This document shows positions 25,547 through 34,479 of a stretch of 64,000 nucleotides of DNA, piece after piece. Position 1 is the first letter of the stretch, and each line of letters opens with the position of its first letter. This DNA comes from Pseudanabaena sp. PCC 6802 (GTDB taxonomy: Bacteria; Cyanobacteriota; Cyanobacteriia; Pseudanabaenales; Pseudanabaenaceae). The position numbers were made by a program, and so were the translations under genes. The stretch lies in assembly GCF_000332175.1 (NCBI RefSeq), contig NZ_KB235914.1, positions 2,786,868 through 2,850,867 of the forward strand. The letters are read 5' to 3'. Below the pieces are notes generated by a model. The model made no database searches and had not been told where the DNA came from. It saw only the letters and a program-made list of their open reading frames with translations.

Positions 25547-26368
25547 GATTTGCACAGCTAAGTTTATACCAGAAACACTATGGCGCTTTACGAGAATGTT
25601 GAGCATTTCGCAGGTAAAACGGTTGAGAACTACGAGCTAGAACTTGGGATTGAAGATCCAGTCGGTAAAATTTATCGCCTTGCGATCGACTATGACTCGG
25701 AGGAGGGAATGGCCGATCTCATTGCCACATTTCTAGAGGATCCAAGAGTTAGGGAAATATCAGGTATCGTGATTGGATTGTGGGCTGATGCTTACGATCG
25801 CTCCAGTCAGGATATTGTAGAGGCTCTTGTTGCCGCCAGAGAGAAACTTCCACATCTGACCGCTATTTTCCTTGGTGATATTATTTCTGAGGAATGCGAA
25901 ATATCCTGGATCGTCCAAAGTGATGTTTCGCCGCTGCTAGCTGCATATCCACAACTCACGCATTTTAGAGTGCGCGGTAATGAAGGATTGAGCTTGGGTG
26001 CTTTGCGGCATGAAAAATTGCAATCTCTCATAATTGAAACTGGCGGTCTAAATCCTAATGTGGTTCGCGAGGTCTGTCAGTCTCAACTCCCAGAACTAGA
26101 ACACCTGGAGCTTTGGCTGGGTATACCCTACTATGGTGGTAATACAACCGTTGCAGACCTGCAACCGATTCTCTCTGGTCAGTTATTCCCCAAGTTGCGC
26201 TATTTGGGCTTGCGCGATAGTGAAATTGCTAACGATATAGCAGTGGCGATCGCCACCGCACCCATCCTCGATCGCATTAAGGTATTAGATCTATCACTTG
26301 GCCTATTAGGGGATGAGGGCGCGTCAGCCCTACTTGCCAGTCCTGCTGTTGCTAAGTTAGATAAATTA

Positions 26369-27243
26369 GAACCCATTTAGGAAGTCGCAGTTGCCAGATT
26401 TCTTAGCATTTTGCGGATTAAAGCCAAGTAAATAAACGATTCAGACATTTGCTCATAAAATTCATAATCCTTGCTTAGTCTACGACAATTACCTAACCAA
26501 GCAAAGGTTCGCTCTACCACCCAACGCTTTGACTCCACTACAAAACCTTTCTGATTGTCTGCCCGTTTGCTAACTTCCCAAAGCCATCCGAAGTTGTCGT
26601 TGACCCATTGTGTGATTTCATCACCAGAGAATCCAGCATCAACCAGAATTTTCTCTAATCGTGGTAATGGAGATGTGAGATTCTGTAACAACTGCTTAGC
26701 TCCTGCTCTTTCACCGATGTTAGCTGCACACACCAACACCTTTACAACTAAGCCCAAGGTGTCAACCATAGCGAAGCGTTTTCTGCCCTTGATTTGCTTA
26801 CCGCCATCAAAACCTCGACTGCCCGCACTTTCTGTTGTCTTCACACTCTGGCTATCGATACTCACCAAGCTTGGGGTCGCCTCTTTACTAACCTTTTCCC
26901 TAAATTGTTGGCTCAATTTGCGATTAATCTCCTCCAGTAGCCCAGTTCTTTCCCACCTTTGCCAGTAGAAATAGACCGTTGAGTAAGGCGGAAAGTCATG
27001 GGGTAGATTCTGCCATGTACAACCATTTTTGAGTATATAGAAAATGGCATTCAGTAACTCTCGCATATTTGTTTTGGGTGGCCTACCCCATTTTGATGGT
27101 TTGGGTAGCATGGGTGCGATAATTTCCCATTCTTGGTTGGATAAATCGGTATTATAGGATCGGCGCATCTCTTCAGGTTTATACTAGACTTCATCAGTAT
27201 TTATACCTGCTTTTGGTGCGCCTTTTACTTCCTAAATGGCTTC
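26369..27243 (-). mobile_element. IS5-type element, 875 bp, copy 1 (inside the STM4015-type gene)
   Basis: The inverted ends are GAACCCATTTAGGAAGT and, read in reverse at the right, GAAGCCATTTAGGAAGT. The target duplication is TTA (26366-26368 and 27244-27246), which fits the TNA-targeting IS1031 branch. An identical-length copy with an identical protein is at 43969-44843. Confidence 0.9.
26377..27168 (-). CDS. IS5 family transposase (copy 1)
   Basis: 263 aa. The N-terminal DUF4096-type domain has LSNQEWEIIAPMLPKP and LLNAIFYILKNGCTWQNLP. The DDE domain has SIDSQSVKTTESAG (first Asp), KILVDAGFSGDE (second Asp) and the Glu in RWVVERTFAWLGNCRRL. It is intact and identical to the copy at 43977-44768. 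Confidence 0.93.
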   Translation of the reverse strand: MRRSYNTDLSNQEWEIIAPMLPKPSKWGRPPKTNMRELLNAIFYILKNGCTWQNLPHDFPPYSTVYFYWQRWERTGLLEEINRKLSQQFREKVSKEATPSLVSIDSQSVKTTESAGSRGFDGGKQIKGRKRFAMVDTLGLVVKVLVCAANIGERAGAKQLLQNLTSPLPRLEKILVDAGFSGDEITQWVNDNFGWLWEVSKRADNQKGFVVESKRWVVERTFAWLGNCRRLSKDYEFYEQMSESFIYLALIRKMLRNLATATS

Positions 27244-27364
27244 TTAGACATCCACTATCATTTCATCTCTGAGGAATTGGTAGCCCAATTGCAGGCATTG
27301 GGAATAGAAGTAGATGTCAGCGATCGCCAGGAACCCGATGAATATGACGGGGAATCTTACCGCT

Positions 27365-28555
27365 ATGTTGCCGTCTCTGAATAGTCGCAAATATCGCACG
27401 CCGCCTCATTTCATTATTATTGGCAACCCCGGCAATCGGCGGGTCACTCTGTTTCAGTCAGCACTAGCCAAGCTGGGCTTGCCACCTGCAACTGAGATCG
27501 CTTACATAGATTTGCTATCGGGGCGCTGTCATTTAGGCGAAGTTGTGCGATCGCATAGCACGGTCAGAATCGAATCGCCAGGACGGGATTTTGAGGTGGA
27601 GAAAGCAATACTGGCAATAGGTGCGAATGCGGCAGCAGCGGAAGGTTCGCCCTGGATTAGCCGCGAGGCCGCACTGCAACTGGAGTACGATCGCGGTCGC
27701 ATCCTCTATCCCCGCCAGTGGTATCTGGGATATGGCATTGTATTGGCGCAGTTGCAACAGCAACTGGCTGAATGTGCGGCGCAAAATACACCGCATTACT
27801 TAATGAACTCGCCCTCCGATATTGCTGTGATGTTTGATAAGATCGAATGCCACGCGCTTTGTACGCAGCATTATGTCCCTGTGCCTCAGAGCCTCGGTGC
27901 GATCTCATCCTTCGACGAACTAGTGGTGCGGATGCAAGCAATGAAAACTCGGCGCGTCTTTGTGAAACTGGCGCATGGGTCTTCGGCATCGGGTGTAGTT
28001 GCCCTTGCCATCAATGGTGTGGCTTGGCAAGCGATGACCACGGTTGAGTTGGTACAAGCAGGATCGGAAGTGAGGCTTTACAATTCTCGCCACATCCGCT
28101 GCTATCGAGATCGATCTAGCATTGCCACGATTATCGATGCCCTGTGTCGCGATCGCGTGCAGGTGGAAGCTTGGGTACCGAAAGCAAGTATGAATAATCG
28201 CACTTTCGATCTACGGGTAGTGGCGATCGCGGGCAAAGCCCAGCATGTAGTTGTGCGCTTGAGTAAGAGTCCGATGACGAATTTGCATTTAAAAAATCAA
28301 CGCAGCGAACCCACAGCACTAATGGCTAAAATGGGACATGTGGCGTGGGATTCTGTATTGCAAACCTGCGAACGGGTTGCGCTCATTTTCCCTGAAAGTC
28401 TCTATCTGGGAATTGATTTGCTGATTCCAATTAGATTTAAGCAATCTTTAGTTTTAGAGGTAAATGCCTTTGGCGATCTACTGCCGGATATTACCCATAA
28501 TGGTCTCGATACTTATGCAACGGAGATCTTGTTTGGATTGGAACGATGGCATTAA
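27365..28555 (+). CDS. STM4014-family protein, ATP-grasp-like
   Basis: 396 aa from the ATG at 27365, which overlaps the end of the STM4015-type frame by 20 bases. A more upstream ATG would lie deeper in that gene. The protein begins with HFIIIGNPGNRRVTLFQ. The second half has features of an ATP-grasp fold: VFVKLAHGSSASGVVAL, FDLRVVAIAGKAQHVVVRLS and the metal-binding-like LVLEVNAFGDLLPD. ATP-grasp enzymes join a carboxylate to an amine; whether this one is active is not established. It overlaps the hydrolase gene by 10 bases. Confidence 0.82.
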   Translation: MLPSLNSRKYRTPPHFIIIGNPGNRRVTLFQSALAKLGLPPATEIAYIDLLSGRCHLGEVVRSHSTVRIESPGRDFEVEKAILAIGANAAAAEGSPWISREAALQLEYDRGRILYPRQWYLGYGIVLAQLQQQLAECAAQNTPHYLMNSPSDIAVMFDKIECHALCTQHYVPVPQSLGAISSFDELVVRMQAMKTRRVFVKLAHGSSASGVVALAINGVAWQAMTTVELVQAGSEVRLYNSRHIRCYRDRSSIATIIDALCRDRVQVEAWVPKASMNNRTFDLRVVAIAGKAQHVVVRLSKSPMTNLHLKNQRSEPTALMAKMGHVAWDSVLQTCERVALIFPESLYLGIDLLIPIRFKQSLVLEVNAFGDLLPDITHNGLDTYATEILFGLERWH

Positions 28556-29406
28556 TTGAGAATTCTACACATACGGCGATTGGATCTGCCACGCAAGCGA
28601 TCGCTGCCAATCAATTAGTCGGCTCCCATGACGTTCTATTCGTTACTTTCGACACGCTGCGCTATGATGTTGCCCAGGAGTGCTTGCAGCAGGGTCGCAC
28701 GCCCAACTTGGCACGGGTATTGCCAAACCAAACTTGGGAACAGCGCCACTCGCCTGCCAACTTCACCTATGCCGCCCATCACGCTTTCTTTGCGGGATTT
28801 CTGCCTACGCCTGTGGCACCGGGCAAGCACGCCCGCTTATTCGCTGTCGAGTTTCCTGGTAGCGAGACAATCGCTCCAAACACCTTTGTATTCGATGCAC
28901 CGGATATTATTTCTGGATTTGCCAGTCAGGGATACCACACCATCTGCATTGGCGGTGTGGGATTTTTTAACCAGCAAAGTCCCCTAGGGAAAGTCCTGCC
29001 AGGTCTATTTGCCGAAAGCCACTGGCATCCCACCCTCGGCGTTACCGATCCGCATTCCACCGAAAACCAGGTGACCTTGGCAGCAGAGATTCTCGATCGC
29101 CTGCCACCAGAGCAGCGCGTATTCATGTTCGTCAATATCTCGGCTTTACATCAACCCAACTGTATTTTCTTGCCGGGCGCGATCGCGGATTCGCGGCAAT
29201 CCCATGCGGCGGCTCTAGAATATGTGGATGGTCATTTGCCAAAACTGTTTGCGGCATTCCAACAGCGATCGTCTGTTCTGTGTATTTTATGTTCGGATCA
29301 TGGCACTGCCTATGGCGAGGATAATTATGTCGGCCACCGAGTCAGCCATCCTGTAGTCTGGACTGTGCCCTATGCTGAGTTTGTATTACCCGAGGAGCGC
29401 GCATGA
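28546..29406 (+). CDS. STM4013-family alkaline-phosphatase-superfamily hydrolase
   Basis: 286 aa. It shows the sulfatase/alkaline-phosphatase superfamily metal sites: VTFDTLRYDVA near the N-terminus, FTYAAHHAFFAGFLPTP where the nucleophile would sit, and CSDHGTAYGEDNYVGHR at the end, which supplies Asp and His ligands. It is likely to hydrolyse or transfer a phosphate or sulfate ester in a pathway with the neighbouring radical SAM enzymes. It has no signal peptide, so it should be cytosolic, unusual for secreted sulfatases. The stop overlaps the next start (ATGA). Confidence 0.83.
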   Translation: MALIENSTHTAIGSATQAIAANQLVGSHDVLFVTFDTLRYDVAQECLQQGRTPNLARVLPNQTWEQRHSPANFTYAAHHAFFAGFLPTPVAPGKHARLFAVEFPGSETIAPNTFVFDAPDIISGFASQGYHTICIGGVGFFNQQSPLGKVLPGLFAESHWHPTLGVTDPHSTENQVTLAAEILDRLPPEQRVFMFVNISALHQPNCIFLPGAIADSRQSHAAALEYVDGHLPKLFAAFQQRSSVLCILCSDHGTAYGEDNYVGHRVSHPVVWTVPYAEFVLPEERA

Positions 29407-30761
29407 GTAGTTTAAAAGCAATGCTGGTGGATTCTGCCTATCAAGCCTATGCCTACGCCTATCCGCATAAAACCGCCTATCGCCCCTTAGAGCAAGCGAT
29501 CGCGCTCGATCGGGTATGGTCTACCGAACGTCGCGATGCCCTGTTTCTATACGTGCATATTCCTTTCTGCGAAATGCGCTGTGGCTTCTGCAATTTATTC
29601 ACGCAGGCCATTCCCCAGGATCGGCTTGTGGCAGCGTACCTGGCCGCCCTGCAACGCCAAGCAATTAGAGTAAGAGCAAGTTTGGGTAAAGCCCGGTTTG
29701 CAAGATTGGCAATTGGTGGCGGCACCCCCACCTTTCTGGATGTGGCCGATCTGACAAATCTGTTTGACTTAATTGAGTCAACTATGGGAGCCGAACCACA
29801 TAAGATTCCGGTTTCTGTGGAAGTATCACCGCAGACTGCAACTGAGGCAAGATTAGCGCTCTTGCGATCGCGGGGTGTGGATAGAATCAGTATTGGCGTG
29901 CAGAGCTTTATTGCCGCTGAAACTGCTGCCGCCGGCAGACCCCAACAAGTAGCGACGGTTTATCGCGCCTTGGAGCAGATCCGGCACATGGATTTCCCAA
30001 CTCTGAACATCGACCTGATTTATGGACTGCCCGGACAAACCGTAGAAAGTTGGCTGGCATCGATTAAAACTGCGCTTGAGTTCGCTCCCGAAGAATTATA
30101 TCTGTATCCCCTTTACGTGCGACCTTTAACGGGATTGGGACGTTCTCAGAAAGAATGGAACGACGATCGCCCAAGCTTCTATCGCCAGGCTCGCGATCTG
30201 TTGTGCGATCGCGGTTACAACCAAATTTCCATGCGCATGTTTCGCGCTCAGCATGCACCAACGGCAACGGCGCCAATCTACTGCTGTCAAGATGACGGCA
30301 TGGTGGGTTTAGGTTGTGGCGCGCGCTCCTATACACAAAAGTTACATTACTCCAGCGAGTACGCGGTTGGGGCTAAGGGCGTAGCTGATATTCTGTCTGC
30401 CTACATTGCCAAATCCTCAGATGCGTTTGGCCTGGCTGATTATGGATTCCCACTCAATGCTGAAGAGCAACGCCGCCGCTATACAATTCAATCCCTGCTT
30501 CAGCAGGAAGGCTTATCTTTCGCTAATTACCAGCAGCGCTTTGGGAGTCATATCTTGAGCGATTTGCCAGAGCTATCCGAATTGGAAAGCCTGAATCTGG
30601 CTGTGGCTAACGCAACGCCTCCCGAAAGTTATGAAAGTCGTGAAAGACCGTGGCAACGATTGCAGTTAACTGCGATGGGCATGGAGCATTCCGATACAAT
30701 TGGACCCTGGCTATACTCCAATAAAGTTAAGCATCTCATGGAGACCTATACATGGCATTAG
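29403..30761 (+). CDS. STM4012-family radical SAM protein
   Basis: 452 aa, HemW-like architecture. The cluster motif is VHIPFCEMRCGFCNLF (Cys56, Cys60, Cys63, CxxxCxxC). Radical SAM landmarks follow: LAIGGGTPTFLD, VSVEVSPQTATE, GVDRISIGVQSF, LNIDLIYGLPGQT and LYLYPLYVRPLTG. The C-terminal winged region (RRYTIQSLLQQEGLSFANYQ) resembles HemW. HemW relatives chaperone haem, but the cluster context suggests a different, dedicated substrate. It overlaps the STM4011-type gene by 10 bases. Confidence 0.87.
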   Translation: MSSLKAMLVDSAYQAYAYAYPHKTAYRPLEQAIALDRVWSTERRDALFLYVHIPFCEMRCGFCNLFTQAIPQDRLVAAYLAALQRQAIRVRASLGKARFARLAIGGGTPTFLDVADLTNLFDLIESTMGAEPHKIPVSVEVSPQTATEARLALLRSRGVDRISIGVQSFIAAETAAAGRPQQVATVYRALEQIRHMDFPTLNIDLIYGLPGQTVESWLASIKTALEFAPEELYLYPLYVRPLTGLGRSQKEWNDDRPSFYRQARDLLCDRGYNQISMRMFRAQHAPTATAPIYCCQDDGMVGLGCGARSYTQKLHYSSEYAVGAKGVADILSAYIAKSSDAFGLADYGFPLNAEEQRRRYTIQSLLQQEGLSFANYQQRFGSHILSDLPELSELESLNLAVANATPPESYESRERPWQRLQLTAMGMEHSDTIGPWLYSNKVKHLMETYTWH

Positions 30762-30794
30762 ATCTCTCCATTCTTTACCGTGGCCCACTTTCTA

Positions 30795-32278
30795 CTGGAG
30801 TTTAGACTAAAAGGCAACAAGAAGCATCTCGCTAGATAGAAACTAGCGAGAGAGAGGATAAAAGGGAAGAAGTTGAGCTAAGCAGTTGCAGCGGAAGCTT
30901 TTTTGAGGGGCTTGGCATAGCGTTTTTTGACAGTAGGATAACGAATCCGTTGGGTTCGTTTTTTCCCAAGAGGCCAACCTGGAGACTTACCGCGAGGTTT
31001 AGGGTCAGGGGAAGGAGAGCCAATCCTGACCAAAACTAAAGCAAAAGCATTTGCAACTCGACCAGGAGACAATTTAGTCATCGGTTTCTGCCAAGGCAGA
31101 GGAGAGTCTTGGACAAGTTCACGAGCGAGCCACAATTGCCAAGTAAGTAAAGGCATCAAGTCCGACCAAGTCTCCATCTGAGCAGGGGTAGAAAGCTGAG
31201 GGATTGTCCAATGGAGACGTTGACGCACCAAGCGATACCAATGCTCAATGGCAAATCTGCGCAGATATTTTTGCCATACCTCACTCAAGATTGGCTCGTC
31301 TTTAGCGACCCAAATCAACCACAGGGGTTTCGATTCAGGCATATCAAGACGTTCGACCAGAATGAGTGTAAAGGGATGGTCTGCGGCTTGCTTTAAGTGC
31401 AGGTTTGGCCATCGACGAATTTGCAATCGTCCCAGTTTAGGCTCTGCAATTGTGATGTCTGCTTGGGGAATAGACCAAGTGTCAGAGTCTTTGAGGCTAA
31501 ATTTCTCTCCATGCTTATGGGGTCGCCCATGCCCCTCGTAATCCTTTGGGGCATGATACAGAACCCGGTTGGGGCGTAGCCTGAGCAGCTTGATACACGG
31601 GATGTCTGCTGTTTGCTGCAAAAATGGTGCGCACCCATACTCGCCATCCCCCAGGAAAAGCACAGTCCCAGGAATTTCCGCACAAACCAAGCGTAACTGA
31701 CTAGCGGCTTTCTGAATCGGGTTCTCGAAACTGGTGATCCGCTCATGCCGCAACGGTAAGGCAAAACTCCCTTCTGACTCTGGAATCCAGGCAATTGTGC
31801 TGTATCCTTGCCCCACCGTAACAGGTTTGCTTCCTACTCCCGGTTGAGGTTGATGTTCGTAGGTGCGTTCTTGTAATGTCACCGCATAGGGACGCGACCA
31901 GGCTGTATGGTCGCCCGCCAATATCGTCACCTCTGCTGCCGGCATTTGCTGTATGTATTGCTTCATCAAGTCTTCACGTGGAGGATGACTATCTTGCAGT
32001 GCTTCATAGATACTCGACCACTCCCTCCGAAATAATGGGCTTAACGAAAGTTCCACAAACGATGAAACACTCCGACTCGTCAGTACCGCATCCATCAAGT
32101 CGAACAGCGCATCTCTCCCGTTCCCTATAATTTCGTACGTGTACTTGCGAAATTGCTCAAGTTTATCCAAACTAATCATGATGAAGCTGTTGATTTTATA
32201 GTCTTTTCAGCTTCCATCATCAAGCGGTCAGTCTGCAATGGCTGGCTGCTTTTTACCACTTTTTAGTCTAAACTCCAG
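30795..32278 (-). mobile_element. 1484-bp IS, copy 2 (inside the STM4011-type gene)
   Basis: It has the same termini as copy 1. The target duplication is TTTCTA (30789-30794 and 32279-32284), and reconstruction of the host gene confirms the borders. The transposase is identical to copies 1 and 3. Confidence 0.93.
30878..32179 (-). CDS. DDE transposase of the 1484-bp IS (copy 2)
   Basis: 433 aa, residue-for-residue the same as the product at 11247-12548. It is transcribed against the interrupted radical SAM gene, so read-through from the host operon would run antisense to it. Confidence 0.88.
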   Translation of the reverse strand: MISLDKLEQFRKYTYEIIGNGRDALFDLMDAVLTSRSVSSFVELSLSPLFRREWSSIYEALQDSHPPREDLMKQYIQQMPAAEVTILAGDHTAWSRPYAVTLQERTYEHQPQPGVGSKPVTVGQGYSTIAWIPESEGSFALPLRHERITSFENPIQKAASQLRLVCAEIPGTVLFLGDGEYGCAPFLQQTADIPCIKLLRLRPNRVLYHAPKDYEGHGRPHKHGEKFSLKDSDTWSIPQADITIAEPKLGRLQIRRWPNLHLKQAADHPFTLILVERLDMPESKPLWLIWVAKDEPILSEVWQKYLRRFAIEHWYRLVRQRLHWTIPQLSTPAQMETWSDLMPLLTWQLWLARELVQDSPLPWQKPMTKLSPGRVANAFALVLVRIGSPSPDPKPRGKSPGWPLGKKRTQRIRYPTVKKRYAKPLKKASAATA

Positions 32279-33094
32279 TTTCTAGTTGCAACTACGGCTG
32301 CGAATATTGCCCCTTTGCGAAGCGCTCGGAAACTGCGGCTCAGCTTGCCACGGATCGTCAAGCTCTAGAACGTTTCGTTAATTGGGTAAGCGATCGCACT
32401 GGAGATCGCCTTGGCATCCTGTTTACGCCCTGGGGTGAAGCTCTGATCCATGACTATTACCAGGCGGCTTTAGCACAACTCTCTCATCTGCCCCAAGTTA
32501 CCAAAGTTGCAATTCAAACTAACCTCTCCTGTCGCTTAGATTGGGTGGAGCACTGCGACAAACAAAAGCTAGGTCTATGGACTACTTACCACCCCACCGA
32601 GGTGGAGCGCGATCGCTTCGTCAGTCAATGTTGGGAGCTAGATCGGCGTGGCGTGCGTTTCAGTGTCGGGATTGTCGGCTTAAAGGAGCACCAAGCTGAG
32701 GCTACTGCCCTCCGTCAAGAATTGCCTGCCCATATTTACCTGTGGGTGAATGCCTATAAACGCCAACCCAACTACTACTCACCCGCAGAACTGGAATACT
32801 TCACAGAGATCGATCCCCTATTCCCGATCGACAACCAGCATCATCCCAGTTTCGGCAAATCCTGTCGGGCTGGTCATACTGCCATTGCCATCGATGGTGA
32901 TGGCACTATCCGGCGTTGCCATTTCATCCCTGAAGCGATCGGTAATATCTACACCTTAGATTGGGAGAAAAGCTTAATCCCATCTACCTGTACAAACCAA
33001 ACCTGTCGATGTCACATTGGCTACATCCACATGCACGAACTCGGACTGTATGAAATCTTCAGCTCTGGGATTTTGGAGCGAATTCCGGTAATGT

Positions 33095-33564
33095 CCGTGA
33101 CGATAGACTGCAGGTATTGATTGCCATAGCTTCTTGGCGGAGCGACGAGAGCGATCGCCGATATAGGCCCCCACAATTTCGCGGGTATTAGCATCAAGAG
33201 CCAACCAAACCCATTTTTTGTGCTGTTTACTACCTACAAACGACCACATCTCATCTAACTGAATCGTCAGCTTTCCCACCGCTTTGGGCTTAACCTCAAC
33301 TTGCTGGGGGACATCTTTGTATTTGCGATTGACATAGAGTTGTAACCACCGCGCCGATACGCCTGTGATTCTGACGATTGCCGCGAGTGCTAGACGTTCG
33401 AGCAACAGTTTATCAATGAGAGCGCGGGTGGCTGCATCAATGGGTTGTTTTGTGGGATTTTCCACAAACTGCCGACCGCATTCTTGGCACTTGAATCTTG
33501 GTTTGCCATAGTGTGTTTTTCCGTATTTGATGATTTGTGGCGATCCGCATTTGGGGCAGTTCAT
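33095..33564 (-). pseudogene. IS1 family transposase, N-terminal two-thirds
   Basis: It starts with a zinc-ribbon (MNCPKCGSPQIIKYG, FKCQECGRQF), then an HTH segment (LERLALAAIVRITGVSARWL), then the catalytic start QLDEMWSFVGSKQHKKWVWLAL and GDRSRRSAKKLWQSIPAVYR. Beyond Arg the frame is antisense to the STM4011-type gene, so the C-terminal catalytic part is lost. Confidence 0.85.
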
Positions 33565-33627
33565 TTATATGCTTAAAATGATTGACTGTTATAGATTACA
33601 GGAGAAACATTACTTTGCATCACTACC
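33095..33627 (-). mobile_element. IS1-type element, truncated
   Basis: The outer end is visible as GGTAGTGATGCAAAG (minus strand from 33627), sharing GGTAGTG with the IS1 remnants elsewhere. The inner end is missing: the sequence runs into the 3' end of the STM4011-type gene between about 33087 and 33102. About two-thirds of a normal IS1-family element is present. Confidence 0.7.
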
Positions 33628-33646
33628 AGTCTGTTGACTATAGCTA

Positions 33647-33731
33647 TATAGCGGTTTTCAGATGAAAACGAGAAGGGGTTTCACCCCTGCACCCCGTCAA
33701 TAAAACCCGTTCTCAATTGAAAAACGCTATA
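33647..33731. repeat. MITE family A, copy 2 (85 bp, short)
   Basis: TATAGCGGTTTTCAGATGAA at the left and TCAATTGAAAAACGCTATA at the right, with a reduced interior (GGGGTTTCACCCCTGCACCCC). It lacks the GGGGGCAACGCCCCC hairpin of longer copies. It lies 60 bases from the stop of the response regulator gene. Confidence 0.8.
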
Positions 33732-33795
33732 AATCTTGAAAAGCTTCGATACTTCCATCCAGCGAAGGATGCCAAAACTGTCATCAATTGTGCTG

Positions 33796-34479
33796 CTATT
33801 TTGATGGCGGAGAGGAAGCATCCAGCCAGGCAGGAAATGCTTTGGCAATGAGGGCTGCTTGCGTGCGATCGCGGACGTTAAGCCGTGTCAAGATATGAGA
33901 AATGTGGTTTCTTATAGTTCCCTCTGAGAGAAAAAGGGTTTGAGCGATCTCGCGATTGCTGGCACCTGCAACAAGCATCCTCAATACCTCCCGTTCCCTA
34001 GCAGTCAGATCTAACAAACCTGGAGGTGGTTCTTCTAACTGGGGTTTGGGCGGTGCTTGGGTAACCATCTTTTCCAGGATACCGGGGCCAAACTGAGTAT
34101 AGCCGCGATGAATCGAGCGGATTGCCTCCGCCAGTTCCTCCGCCGGTGTATCTTTCAGGAGGTAACCTTTAGCTCCAAATTGGATTGCTTCGGCAATGTA
34201 CTTAGCATCGTTAAAGGTTGTCAGGACTAAAATCTTAGTGCCTGGGAACTGCTGGCAAATAAGTCGCGTAGCCTCTACTCCATCCATTACGGGCATGCGG
34301 ATATCCATTAGTATTACATCCGGCGGGGTGGATGCTGCATATAGTAATTCCACCTGCTGAACTGCTAGCTGACCGTTACCCGCTTCGCCGATTACCTGCA
34401 GATCTTTCTTTGTCTCCAGCAGGGTCTTTAAGCCCCGACGGACGATTTCCTGATCTTCAACTAACAACACCCGAATCAT
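33796..34479 (-). CDS. NarL/FixJ-type response regulator
   Basis: 227 aa from the ATG at 34479. The receiver has LLVEDQEIVRRGLK and the phospho-acceptor Asp59 in VILMDIRMPVMDG, with Lys in GYLLKDTP. The LuxR-type HTH is LTAREREVLRMLVAGASNRE, then IAQTLFLSEGTIRNHISHIL. The start overlaps the stop of the kinase gene by four bases (ATGA), so it is the cognate regulator. Its DNA targets may include the 43-bp motif at 36234 and 36913, which is inference from position only. Confidence 0.92.
   Translation of the reverse strand: MIRVLLVEDQEIVRRGLKTLLETKKDLQVIGEAGNGQLAVQQVELLYAASTPPDVILMDIRMPVMDGVEATRLICQQFPGTKILVLTTFNDAKYIAEAIQFGAKGYLLKDTPAEELAEAIRSIHRGYTQFGPGILEKMVTQAPPKPQLEEPPPGLLDLTAREREVLRMLVAGASNREIAQTLFLSEGTIRNHISHILTRLNVRDRTQAALIAKAFPAWLDASSPPSK

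Larger units (their letters stand above)
25580..27384 (+). pseudogene. STM4015-family protein, split by an IS5-type element
   Basis: The 5' part (25580-26368, 263 codons) has the STM4015-type start FAGKTVENYELELG, then LRR-like strands (HLTAIFLGDI, LTHFRVRGNEGLSLG, LEHLELWLG, LRYLGLRDSEI, IKVLDLSLGLLGDEGASALL). Removing the 875-bp IS and one TTA joins codon 263 in frame to DIHYHFISEELVAQLQALGI and on to a stop at 27382-27384, a 308-aa protein. As it stands, the reading frame ends with EPI inside the IS, losing 45 residues. The family is encoded with STM4011-4014-like genes; its role is unknown, perhaps a scaffold for the pathway enzymes. Confidence 0.85.
30752..33086 (+). pseudogene. STM4011-family radical SAM protein, split by the 1484-bp IS
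   Basis: The start is ATG at 30752 (ALDLSILYRGPLS). The IS interrupts codon 15. Removing it with one TTTCTA copy restores GPLSSCNYGCEYCPFAKR, whose Cys16, Cys20 and Cys23 form the CxxxCxxC cluster motif, so the insertion falls one residue before the first ligand. The remainder runs through FTPWGEALIHDYY, IYLWVNAYKRQPNYY and two Cys-rich blocks (SCRAGHTAIAIDGDGTIRRC and CTNQTCRCHIGYIH), a SPASM-like auxiliary cluster site. The extreme 3' end (after LERIP, about 33086) is replaced by an IS1 fragment. The enzyme cannot be made intact. Confidence 0.88.

Noticed and set aside
25366-25579. RiPP-type precursor peptide upstream of the STM4011-4015-type cluster
   Set aside because: Short frames here (such as a Cys-containing 11-mer) lack ribosome binding sites and conservation clues; no precursor can be supported.
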